A stretch of 5,176 nt of DNA from Cyanobacteria bacterium UBA11153 (GTDB lineage: Bacteria > Cyanobacteriota > Cyanobacteriia > Cyanobacteriales > Coleofasciculaceae): positions 10,152 through 15,327 of the forward strand of contig DOIX01000189.1 in the NCBI GenBank assembly GCA_003511885.1, given 5' to 3'. Shown here piece by piece: positions 1 through 5,082 of the stretch (positions are counted from its first letter, which is position 1; each line of letters begins with the position of its first letter). A program made the translations under genes and the position numbers. Under the pieces are notes generated by a model. The model did no database searches. It worked only from the letters and a program-made list of their open reading frames with translations, and was not told the DNA's origin.

Positions 1-44
1 TTCCTCAAACCCCTGATTTTACAACTTTATTTCCTAGTCCCTCG

Positions 45-122
45 CTATATATCACTTTTACCAGTCTCATGATTCAATTCGGCTCCCTTGTCATAGTTAT
101 CTGCCTGTCGATTCTTAATCAT
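45..122 (-). CDS. Possible 25-aa small protein downstream of the DUF6745 gene
   Basis: An ATG (complement of 120-122) lies one base after the TGA of the DUF6745 gene, a spacing typical of translational coupling, and opens a 25-codon frame ending in TAG. The predicted peptide starts MIKNRQADNYDKG and ends NHETGKSDI. It is hydrophilic, has no membrane segment and matches no family I recognise. The only arguments for it are the tight spacing and the ordinary-looking amino-acid composition. At this length chance is a serious alternative, as is a decayed fragment of a longer gene. The remaining bases 1-44 hold nothing I can identify. Confidence 0.2.
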   Translation of the reverse strand: MIKNRQADNYDKGAELNHETGKSDI

Positions 123-123
123 C

Positions 124-1425
124 TCAAGTTTGTACAGAGAATTCCTCTGGAGAAATCCCCCAATTTACCCAAGTAATCGCTTCCTTAGCTGATTTCATAT
201 TAGGTGGTACTCGCAAGGCGTGAATATGTCCCGTACTCGGACACGTCATTTTTAATAAATACATGGATTCCACATCTACATGGAAGTCTATTTTTAATAG
301 CGAGTATTCCTGCCAATTATCCAATTCAGTTGCTTGCAATTCCTGACAAATTCGATCGTAACCAATATTTTCAATTAGCAATCTTCTGAGTTCAGCATTT
401 TTTTCTGATAAAATCCATTCTGAATGCCACTGATTTGGTGGAATTTTACCATAAGCTTCTGGTAATCTTACCCCATGATGAGCGTAAACGCTAAATCCAT
501 CGGCAAACTGAATAGCAGGGCAACCTTCAGCGTGGAGGCGATTTTGGTTGTCGAAAGAAAGGATACGAGGGCGATCGCATACAAAGCAGATGTTTTCCAG
601 GGGAAACATCCAATTACATTGTTTAACCAGGGATTCAAATAGCGACCATTTCTTCTGATTTACAGGTAAATTTAATACAGAAACGCAAAAGTCAACAAAA
701 GCAGCGCGGCTAATCCAGGAATTAAAAATCGATATACTCAAAAAAGCATTATAAACATGGTTATGCAGTAGTCCACAAACAACTCCATATAATAGGGACG
801 AGTCGTAAAGAAATTCATGTTCAAGAATAACTCCTTGTTGCTTGAATTTTTTTTTGATTTCTGAATCTAAATACTCCTTAAATATTTCCATCAAAAAATG
901 ATCGGTTCCATTAAAAATTATCATCCCTAGTCGATCTACGAAAAGATATTCTAATATATACCTTAATGGCATATACAGATTTTTAGTTAACTCTTTCCAA
1001 AGTTTACTTCTCCAATAAATTTGCTCTCTTCGCTTTTTGATATATTCATTCCGAGGATCTAATCTAAAACCCCAGAGTTCTTTTTCTAAAACACACCAGA
1101 AATCATTTATAGTTTCGCAGTAACTTTTTATCATTTGCTCCCATAATTTATTCACTAATATTTCTTGGCTTAAATCCAAATTGTTATCCAAGTCTACTGC
1201 TTTAACAAAGCGCGAGGCCATATTGCTGAAAGCCGAAAAAGGACTATCAAGAAATATAATTTTTGGCTCTTTTTTACCAATCATTGCATAGGCAGATTTC
1301 ACCGCTAATGCTGCTTCTTCCCTGTCAATTGGCTCGGTAGAATATGCGATTTCCTTCCACTTTTTACGATAGACTCGAATTAGGGATTGTTGTTCTGGAG
1401 TTAGTTGGGTAATTTCTTCAGTCAT
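124..1425 (-). CDS. DUF6745-family protein, 433 aa
   Basis: This is a cytosolic protein of unknown biochemical role. I place it in the DUF6745 family from several features, in order. The N-terminus is built around LTPEQ and a K/R-W-x-x-I-A-x-ST-x-PIDR block (residues about 8-37). A CFVC pair lies near residues 280-283, followed by DRP. An RLHAEGCPAIQFADG element (about 296-310) is followed by YAHHGV. Then come NAELRRLLIENIGYDR (about 343-358), LRVPP (about 404-408) and a terminal QT. Such LH-x(n)-GPA-x-x-(Y/F)-x-DG elements and the QT end recur in this family; that is recalled, not searched. The length is close to family size, with no signal peptide or membrane segment. I chose the ATG at 1425 because family members start M-T-E-x-ITQLTPEQ. 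A TTG at 1449, overlapping the upstream stop, would add eight residues. It sits 20 bp after the 96-aa gene, so the two are probably co-transcribed. One HIP1 site lies inside it (571-578). Confidence 0.75.
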   Translation of the reverse strand: MTEEITQLTPEQQSLIRVYRKKWKEIAYSTEPIDREEAALAVKSAYAMIGKKEPKIIFLDSPFSAFSNMASRFVKAVDLDNNLDLSQEILVNKLWEQMIKSYCETINDFWCVLEKELWGFRLDPRNEYIKKRREQIYWRSKLWKELTKNLYMPLRYILEYLFVDRLGMIIFNGTDHFLMEIFKEYLDSEIKKKFKQQGVILEHEFLYDSSLLYGVVCGLLHNHVYNAFLSISIFNSWISRAAFVDFCVSVLNLPVNQKKWSLFESLVKQCNWMFPLENICFVCDRPRILSFDNQNRLHAEGCPAIQFADGFSVYAHHGVRLPEAYGKIPPNQWHSEWILSEKNAELRRLLIENIGYDRICQELQATELDNWQEYSLLKIDFHVDVESMYLLKMTCPSTGHIHALRVPPNMKSAKEAITWVNWGISPEEFSVQT

Positions 1426-1445
1426 AAGATTAAATTTGTCAAGTT

Positions 1446-1736
1446 TCAATGAGATGGGCGGAGATTAACCAACAAGCTAGATTCGTCAGTGGCTAATTTT
1501 TGTTGAATCAAAATTATATCGATCTCTTTAGTCTCCCTATTCAATTCCACTAAACTATAATAAGTATCTGGATCTGGTATATAAAGTTCTGGCAAATTGT
1601 GAGGCTGGATTAAACAAATATTGACAATCTCGAATTTGCGATCGATATCTAAGGAATAGAGAAACCCCTCAACTGGGTTTAGGAGCAAATCCAGCTTACT
1701 TCTCCGATCTAGAATCAACAGGATACTCATTCTCAT
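1446..1736 (-). CDS. Hypothetical 96-aa protein upstream of the DUF6745 gene
   Basis: I do not recognise this protein. It begins MRMSILLILDRRSKLDLLL and ends VNLRPSH. It looks like a small soluble alpha/beta protein, with alternating hydrophobic strands (FEIVNICLIQ, IDIILIQQ) and no signal peptide or clear membrane helix. Two ATGs are available, at 1736 and 1730; the first is used here. Its stop (complement of 1446-1448) lies 20 bp before the DUF6745 ATG on the same strand, so the pair probably forms one transcription unit, and a functional link with DUF6745 is an inference from this alone. Its first codons fall inside the left edge of the leuC-leader direct repeat: the second repeat copy keeps a related ATG-AGA start but no reading frame follows. 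A TATAAT (complement of 1735-1740) overlaps the start codon, with no matching -35. Confidence 0.6.
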   Translation of the reverse strand: MRMSILLILDRRSKLDLLLNPVEGFLYSLDIDRKFEIVNICLIQPHNLPELYIPDPDTYYSLVELNRETKEIDIILIQQKLATDESSLLVNLRPSH

Positions 1737-1768
1737 TATAAGTCATAGCATTTTCATCTAGCTGGCTT

Positions 1769-1774
1769 TACAAT
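1769..1774 (+). promoter_or_regulatory. Candidate -10 box of the leuC leader, copy A
   Basis: TACAAT, kept in the same context in copy B (3529-3534), is the best -10-like hexamer upstream of the leuC starts. It would give a leader of roughly 120 nt. The hexamer 17 bp upstream is TAGCAT, a poor -35, so an activator-dependent promoter or a start elsewhere is equally possible. Conservation within an otherwise drifting leader is the main support. In copy A this promoter would drive the leuC fragment and then the deaminase cassette. Confidence 0.3.
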
Positions 1775-1827
1775 AGAAAATCCAAGTATCTGGCAAGGGG
1801 CGAGTCTCGCACCTACTTCCAGGGGAG

Positions 1828-1843
1828 AGGTGCTAAAGCACCT
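1828..1843 (+). promoter_or_regulatory. Leader hairpin, copy A (AGGTGC-TAAA-GCACCT)
   Basis: A perfect 6-bp stem with a TAAA loop lies about 60 bp before the leuC' ATG. It is followed directly by ACTACGAAC. Palindromes with a CTAAAG centre followed by ACTACGAAC are, from memory, a widely dispersed intergenic repeat in cyanobacteria, so this may be a repeat insertion and not a dedicated regulator. The right arm can instead pair with TAGGTG at 1881-1886 (CACCTA, six pairs), and the left arm AGGTGC with GCACCT at about 1809-1814. Several exclusive folds are therefore possible in the transcript. Confidence 0.5.
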
Positions 1844-1883
1844 ACTACGAACTTCTCAATCGTTAATTTTGTTAACCTGTTAG
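1830..1883 (+). promoter_or_regulatory. Possible leucine-rich leader peptide, copy A
   Basis: A GTG at 1830 opens a 17-codon frame ending TAG at 1881-1883, 18 bp before the leuC' ATG. The peptide would read MLKHLLRTSQSLILLTC, with six leucines in 17. The frame runs through the right arm of the leader hairpin, as in amino-acid attenuators. A GGGGAG run ends only two bases before the GTG, too close to be a good ribosome binding site. The corresponding frame in copy B has a different start and end, which weakens the case. Confidence 0.2.
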
Positions 1884-1901
1884 GTGACTACCTTTTTTCT
1901 C

Positions 1902-2156
1902 ATGAGCGAAAGAACACTATTTGATAAAGTTTGGCAATCTCACACTGTCGGTATTTTACCATCTGGTCAAACTCAGCTATTTATCGGTTTACACTTAATC
2001 CATGAAGTAACTAGTCCTCAAGCTTTTGGAATGTTGCGGGAAAGAGGACTAAAAGTATTGTATCCCGATCGCACTGTCGCTACTGTAGACCATATCGTGC
2101 CCACTGACAATCAAGCGCGTCCTTTTGTGGATACTCTGGCAGAAGAGATGATGTAA
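1902..2156 (+). pseudogene. leuC: Truncated leuC copy (codons 1-84 only)
   Basis: This is a 5' fragment of the 3-isopropylmalate dehydratase large-subunit gene. It encodes 84 residues, from [10 protein letters not shown] to LAEEMM, all identical to the complete LeuC at 3650, then meets TAA at 2154-2156 where the intact gene has CAG. It lacks the aconitase-type signature, all three iron-sulfur cysteines and the rest of the active site, so it cannot be an enzyme. The six nucleotide differences from the intact copy are all synonymous (in Ile, Ser, Ala, Val, Val and Leu codons). The ATG at 1902 is used because it matches the intact gene; the GTG at 1884 is in frame here but not in copy B, whose leader is two bases shorter at this point. 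The stop lies six bases before the deaminase ATG and in the same frame, so the fragment may act as a translated leader for it. Confidence 0.9.
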
Positions 2157-2162
2157 TTATAT

Positions 2163-2603
2163 ATGAGTTTGCTAGAACGTTTGCGGTTAGGTGCAAACTT
2201 AATTCGAGAACAATATCTCAACAAACAATTTCCCAAAGGGAATGTTGCAGTTATTGAGGTATATCTTTCAAATGGTACAGCCTTTGGTATTGGGGCAACA
2301 TCTAGGGCGAAAAGTCCGATATCAAAGCCCAAAGCTAGGTCAGAAGGTGGTCAATTTGAGCCTATTGTAGATTCTTATTCCGGTTATATTATGGATACCG
2401 ATGCTGAGTACAAGGTACTATCAGCTATCGCAGATACTCTTGAGATGTTTTATAATCGGGAGGTAGTAGGACAACTTTATCTCTATACGGAAAGGAAACC
2501 CTGTGAAAGTTGTGATGGTGTTATCGATCAATTTAAGGAGAAGTTCCCCAATATTAAAATATCTGGATTATTTTGGGATTATCCTTATCCGCCAAATTTA
2601 TAA
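2163..2603 (+). CDS. Deaminase-fold toxin domain, 146 aa (Toxin-deaminase / BURPS668_1122-like)
   Basis: This is a predicted zinc-dependent nucleic-acid or nucleotide deaminase of the kind found at the C-termini of bacterial polymorphic toxins. The first conserved block is GNVAVIEV (26-33). The catalytic and zinc motifs are D80-A81-E82 in DTDAEYKVL, with Asp in place of the usual His or Cys ligand, and P113-C114-E-S-C117 in LYTERKPCESC. GVIDQFKEKFPNIKIS follows. The order (D/H)xE ... TERxPCxSC-x-x-VIxQFxxxFPNI is what I know from Pfam Toxin-deaminase; the assignment is by recall. The protein is essentially one bare domain, with no secretion signal, trafficking domain or repeats. The ATG at 2163 is the only reasonable start because TAA is in frame nine bases upstream. 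No clear ribosome binding site precedes it, so initiation probably depends on ribosomes finishing the leuC fragment. Substrate and toxicity are unproven. A housekeeping or anti-phage deaminase is the alternative. Confidence 0.8.
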   Translation: MSLLERLRLGANLIREQYLNKQFPKGNVAVIEVYLSNGTAFGIGATSRAKSPISKPKARSEGGQFEPIVDSYSGYIMDTDAEYKVLSAIADTLEMFYNREVVGQLYLYTERKPCESCDGVIDQFKEKFPNIKISGLFWDYPYPPNL

Positions 2604-2610
2604 AAGGAGG
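2604..2610 (+). promoter_or_regulatory. Strong Shine-Dalgarno of the candidate immunity gene
   Basis: AAGGAGG starts directly after the deaminase stop codon and lies eight bases before the ATG at 2619. It is the best ribosome binding site in the window: neither leuC start nor the deaminase start has a comparable one. It fixes the start of the downstream gene and implies that this protein is translated more efficiently than the deaminase from a shared transcript. Confidence 0.85.
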
Positions 2611-2618
2611 AACTAACT

Positions 2619-3320
2619 ATGACATTACTATTATGTAATTATCCTGAATTTAAAATTGACTCTTCGTGGAAAATCCCCAGCAATTTACGCGATATTATTC
2701 AGAAAGCTTGGCAAATTCAGTATGAGGAACTTTACGAAGAAAACGCTGATGGTACTGGATTACTAGAGGATTATATTGCAGAAATTTTAGATGCAATTTG
2801 GTCTAAAAATGATATATTAGGTCATCATCGTTTTGTCTTGATGGCTCTGATTTTAACACTTGCAGTAGAACCAACTGTAAAAGCGTACTTGCCAGATGAT
2901 ATTAGAACAAGGATCGTTTTAAATTTACTCAATATTAAACAAATATATTCTGCCCAAATAAACCCATCTTTAGTTTCAGAAATCAATAATCAATTATTTC
3001 CTAAAAATTCAATAGGTAGTCAAGCTATTGATGAAGCTTTAGATGTCTGCCGAAATGCGGTGCGGGTGATTGACTCGAATCAAGCTAAGGCAGCACTTCT
3101 AGAAATGCTAGATGATTGCTTTGAAGGATATGCTATTTTTCCCGGTTCCCAAGGAAGAAGGGATTTATTTAACTGGTGGTTATTGGAAGTTGTCCCTGCA
3201 ACTTGGTGTTTAAAGTTTCCCAGACTTCTTTACACGATGAAAGGATTGCAAAAAATCGAGCCAAATTTATTATTGAGATTCAATAATAGATTATTGAATC
3301 TCAACGATCATCTATCATAG
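2619..3320 (+). CDS. Candidate immunity protein for the deaminase, 233 aa
   Basis: I cannot assign a named family. The protein appears almost wholly alpha-helical and is probably cytosolic. An N-terminal helical part (about 18-110) includes a hydrophobic stretch, FVLMALILTLAV (72-83), too short and too embedded to be a convincing membrane anchor. The C-terminal part has a motif that looks conserved, EGYAIFPGSQGRRDLFNWWL (169-188) followed by VVPATW, preceded by a helix rich in A, L and D. Position is the main argument for an immunity role: directly after a toxin-type deaminase, same strand, 15 bp between stop and start, with a strong ribosome binding site. That gene order is standard for polymorphic toxin loci. 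The last codons lie in a perfect 15-bp inverted repeat. Alternatives are an unrelated passenger gene or a second effector. Confidence 0.6.
   Translation: MTLLLCNYPEFKIDSSWKIPSNLRDIIQKAWQIQYEELYEENADGTGLLEDYIAEILDAIWSKNDILGHHRFVLMALILTLAVEPTVKAYLPDDIRTRIVLNLLNIKQIYSAQINPSLVSEINNQLFPKNSIGSQAIDEALDVCRNAVRVIDSNQAKAALLEMLDDCFEGYAIFPGSQGRRDLFNWWLLEVVPATWCLKFPRLLYTMKGLQKIEPNLLLRFNNRLLNLNDHLS
3273..3304. repeat. Perfect 15-bp inverted repeat at the 3' end of the candidate immunity gene
   Basis: TTGAGATTCAATAAT (3273-3287) is exactly mirrored by its reverse complement at 3290-3304, with only AG between. It lies inside the last twenty codons, encoding residues LRFNNRLLNLN, 14 bp before the stop codon. 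A transcript hairpin here could serve as a terminator or 3' stabiliser, but no U-run follows. A cruciform, a protein-binding palindrome or a recombination end is also possible. A chance perfect match of this length is improbable, although A+T richness raises the odds. Confidence 0.85.
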
Positions 3321-3473
3321 GTCGTAGCAATTGTTAATTCCCTCAATTATATTCACCTACAATTAGGCTGCAATAAAATCTTCAATACTTATTCTATCAA
3401 ATCAAATTGCGATCGCATCGCTTACCTTTGCCATCGCCAAAAATCATTCCTGAGAAACCTGGCATAAGCTGGC
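3321..3473. other. Intergenic stretch with no gene, right side of the cassette
   Basis: Together with the leader copy that follows, this makes 329 bp without a convincing gene (3321-3649). It holds one HIP1 site followed by further GATCGC- and CATCGC-like bases. The minus strand carries short broken frames, including one reading FDRISIEDFIAA before a stop, which could be gene debris, but nothing can be assigned. I see no integrase, transposase ends or tRNA. Confidence 0.5.
3409..3416. repeat. HIP1 palindrome GCGATCGC
   Basis: This octamer is strongly over-represented in many cyanobacterial genomes. Further exact copies are at 571-578 (in the DUF6745 gene), 4067-4074 and 4598-4605 (in leuC). 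Four in 5.2 kb is far above chance and supports a cyanobacterial origin. The deaminase and candidate immunity genes contain none, which fits foreign origin but is weak evidence over 1.2 kb. Confidence 0.9.
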
Positions 3474-3528
3474 TACTCGATCTCATCATAGCTCATAGCA
3501 TTTTCGTCTAGCTGGCTCTACAATAGAA

Positions 3529-3534
3529 AATCAA
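3529..3534 (+). promoter_or_regulatory. Candidate -10 box of intact leuC, copy B
   Basis: TACAAT in the context CTCTACAATAGAAAATC corresponds to the hexamer in copy A. It would start transcription about 110 nt before the leuC ATG, leaving the leader hairpin inside the transcript. The -35 region is unconvincing, so the assignment rests on conservation between the two copies. Confidence 0.3.
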
Positions 3535-3567
3535 AGTATCTGGCGATTGGCTAGTCTGGTGTCTGGC

Positions 3568-3609
3568 GTGAAAAGACTGGTGCTAAAGCACCTACTACCA
3601 ACTGCTTAA
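3568..3609 (+). promoter_or_regulatory. Possible leucine-rich leader peptide of intact leuC, copy B
   Basis: A GTG at 3568 opens a 13-codon frame, MKRLVLKHLLPTA, ending TAA at 3607-3609, 40 bp before the leuC ATG. Four of the 13 residues are leucine (CTG, CTA, CTA, CTA), and the CTA codons run through the leader hairpin. That is the arrangement expected of leucine attenuation before a leucine-biosynthesis gene. Against it, the start is GTG without a ribosome binding site, and the CTA codons are also part of a palindrome family that is dispersed in cyanobacteria. Confidence 0.25.
3579..3592 (+). promoter_or_regulatory. leuC leader hairpin with a competing downstream pairing, copy B
   Basis: GGTGC-TAAA-GCACC forms a 5-bp stem. 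Its right arm extends to CACCTAC (3589-3595), which can pair over seven bases with GTAGGTG at 3630-3636, 14 bp before the leuC ATG. The two pairings exclude each other. The second arm is followed by ACTACC and a short T-run (TTTT at 3643-3646), so it could form a weak terminator or mask the start region. Copy A keeps both pairings with one pair fewer downstream and one more upstream. Confidence 0.4.
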
Positions 3610-3649
3610 TCGTTAATTTTGTTAACCTTGTAGGTGACTACCTTTTCTA

Positions 3650-5053
3650 ATGAGCGAAAGAACACTATTTGATAAAGTTTGGCAATCTCACACTGTCGGT
3701 ATCTTACCATCGGGTCAAACTCAGCTATTTATCGGTTTACACTTAATCCATGAAGTAACTAGTCCTCAAGCTTTTGGAATGTTGCGGGAAAGAGGACTAA
3801 AAGTATTGTATCCCGATCGCACTGTCGCGACTGTTGACCATATCGTCCCCACTGACAATCAAGCGCGTCCTTTTGTGGATACTCTAGCAGAAGAGATGAT
3901 GCAGTCTTTGGAGAAAAGTTGTCAGGATTACGGTATCCGATTTTATAATATCGGATCTGGCAATCAGGGGATTGTTCATGTGATTGCGCCGGAACAAGGC
4001 TTAACTCAACCGGGAATGACGATAGCTTGCGGAGATTCCCATACATCAACTCACGGAGCTTTCGGTGCGATCGCGTTTGGTATCGGTACGTCTCAAGTCC
4101 GCGATGTTTTAGCTTCTCAAACTTTAGCACTTTCTAAGCTTAAAGTCCGCAAAATTGAAGTAAATGGTACATTACAACCCGGTGTTTATGCTAAAGATGT
4201 AATTTTGCATATTATCCGGACTTTGGGTGTTAAAGGTGGTGTTGGTTATGCTTACGAATTTGCGGGTACTACCTTTGAGCAAATGAGTATGGAAGAAAGG
4301 ATGACTGTCTGTAATATGTCTATTGAAGGTGGTGCCAGATGTGGCTATATTAACCCCGACGAAGTGACATTTCAATACCTGAAAGATCGAGATTTTGCTC
4401 CTAAAGGTGCGGATTGGGAGAAAGCAGTAACCTGGTGGACGAGTATTCGTTCCGATGCCAATGCCGTTTATGATGATGTCGTTACCTTCGATGCCGCCGA
4501 AATTGCACCTACTGTAACCTGGGGCATTACGCCGGGGCAGGGAATTGCCGTCAATGAAGCCATTCCCACACCTGATAGCTTACCAGAATCAGAAAGAGCG
4601 ATCGCAAAAGAAGCTTACAGCTACATGCAGCTAACTCCAGGAACCCCAATTCAAGGGACAAAAATTGACGTTTGTTTTATCGGAAGCTGTACTAACGGAA
4701 GACTCAGCGATTTGCAAGAAGCAGCTAAATTTGCCCAAGGAAGACATGTTGCTGAAGGAGTCAAAGCTTTCGTGGTTCCTGGTTCCGAAAGAGTGAAAAA
4801 ACAAGCCGAATCAGAAGGATTGGATCGGATATTTGTGGAGGCAGGATTTGAATGGCGGGAGGCAGGATGTTCCATGTGTTTAGCCATGAATCCCGATAAA
4901 TTACAAGGGAATCAAATTAGTGCATCTTCGTCTAATCGTAACTTCAAAGGTCGTCAAGGTTCATCGACAGGAAGAACCTTGTTAATGAGTCCCGCCATGG
5001 TAGTGGCTGCTGCTGTTAATGGGGCCGTTTCTGATGTAAGGGAATTGATTTAA
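3650..5053 (+). CDS. leuC: 3-isopropylmalate dehydratase large subunit LeuC, 467 aa
   Basis: With LeuD, this cytosolic enzyme interconverts 2- and 3-isopropylmalate, the second step of leucine biosynthesis, using a [4Fe-4S] cluster. The protein is full length (467 aa; the E. coli protein is 466). Visible landmarks are [13 protein letters not shown] (128-140), the aconitase-type signature; FIGSCTNGR with C347; AGCSMC with C407 and C410, the three cluster ligands at the same numbers as in E. coli; and [10 protein letters not shown] (429-438). The ATG at 3650 gives the standard M-x-x-R/K-TLFDKVW start. No ribosome binding site is evident, which is common in cyanobacteria. Its first 84 codons are duplicated at 1902 with identical protein sequence. 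leuD is not in the window; the DNA after the stop enters a tandem repeat. Two HIP1 sites lie inside. Regulation may involve the leader hairpin. Confidence 0.98.
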   Translation: MSERTLFDKVWQSHTVGILPSGQTQLFIGLHLIHEVTSPQAFGMLRERGLKVLYPDRTVATVDHIVPTDNQARPFVDTLAEEMMQSLEKSCQDYGIRFYNIGSGNQGIVHVIAPEQGLTQPGMTIACGDSHTSTHGAFGAIAFGIGTSQVRDVLASQTLALSKLKVRKIEVNGTLQPGVYAKDVILHIIRTLGVKGGVGYAYEFAGTTFEQMSMEERMTVCNMSIEGGARCGYINPDEVTFQYLKDRDFAPKGADWEKAVTWWTSIRSDANAVYDDVVTFDAAEIAPTVTWGITPGQGIAVNEAIPTPDSLPESERAIAKEAYSYMQLTPGTPIQGTKIDVCFIGSCTNGRLSDLQEAAKFAQGRHVAEGVKAFVVPGSERVKKQAESEGLDRIFVEAGFEWREAGCSMCLAMNPDKLQGNQISASSSNRNFKGRQGSSTGRTLLMSPAMVVAAAVNGAVSDVRELI

Positions 5054-5061
5054 TATCAATT
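5043..5061 (+). terminator. Weak inverted repeat over the leuC stop codon
   Basis: AATTGAT (5043-5049) pairs with ATCAATT (5055-5061) around a 5-nt loop, with the TAA stop of leuC (5051-5053) in the loop. The stem is A+T-rich and no T-run follows, so as an intrinsic terminator it would be poor. It may only stabilise the 3' end or be chance. Confidence 0.25.
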
Positions 5062-5082
5062 GGTTCCCTTCAGTTTGTAGGC

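Larger units (their letters stand above)
1724..2153. repeat. Direct repeat copy A: leuC leader plus first 84 leuC codons
   Basis: Aligning by eye with 3474-3901, the match starts near a shared TACTC and runs through the divergent intergenic region to the ATGATG of leuC codons 83-84, where it stops sharply. The coding part (252 bp) differs at six positions only. The leader part is much less alike: blocks such as CAATAGAAAATC, GGTGCTAAAGCACCTACTAC and CGTTAATTTTGTTAACC are kept, while about 1795-1830 is essentially unalignable. The left margin is blurred by substitutions (about 21 of 26 bases match at 1724-1749), so that boundary is approximate; the right boundary is exact. The copies have the same orientation and lie about 1.3 kb apart, bracketing the deaminase cassette. 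Confidence 0.9.
3474..3901. repeat. Direct repeat copy B: leuC leader plus start of the intact leuC
   Basis: This is the partner of 1724-2153. Its left end abuts cassette-side DNA instead of the 96-aa gene; only an ATG-AGA on the minus strand (complement of 3481-3486) recalls that gene's start. Its right end passes smoothly into the complete leuC. The leader here is two bases shorter than in copy A and diverged in its central block (about 3545-3578). A candidate -10 TACAAT is kept at 3529-3534. Confidence 0.9.

Noticed and set aside
204..389. 61-codon plus-strand open frame
   Set aside because: It lies wholly inside the DUF6745 gene on the opposite strand and has no family-like features.
1447..1449. 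TTG start for the DUF6745 protein overlapping the upstream TGA
   Set aside because: The overlap is attractive, but no ribosome binding site is seen and the family start fits the ATG at 1425.
1884..1901. GTG start giving leuC' a six-residue extension (MTTFFL)
   Set aside because: The intact leuC leader is two bases shorter here and out of frame upstream, so the extension is not shared; ATG at 1902 is the proper start.
2111..2332. 73-codon minus-strand open frame across the leuC' / deaminase junction
   Set aside because: It is antisense to two better-supported frames and shows no recognisable motifs.
3361..3440. Minus-strand fragment reading FDRISIEDFIAA, as a decayed gene
   Set aside because: It has a few residues only, stops on both sides and no identifiable parent family.
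1724..3901. Cassette as an insertion sequence or composite transposon
   Set aside because: No transposase and no terminal inverted repeats were found; the flanking repeats are direct copies of host leuC sequence.
3759..4130. 123-codon minus-strand open frame inside leuC
   Set aside because: It is fully antisense to the certain leuC gene, and its composition looks like a reverse-frame shadow.
4172..4887. Two minus-strand open frames (4172-4375 and 4651-4887)
   Set aside because: Both are antisense to conserved leuC coding sequence, including the cluster-cysteine region, and match no family.
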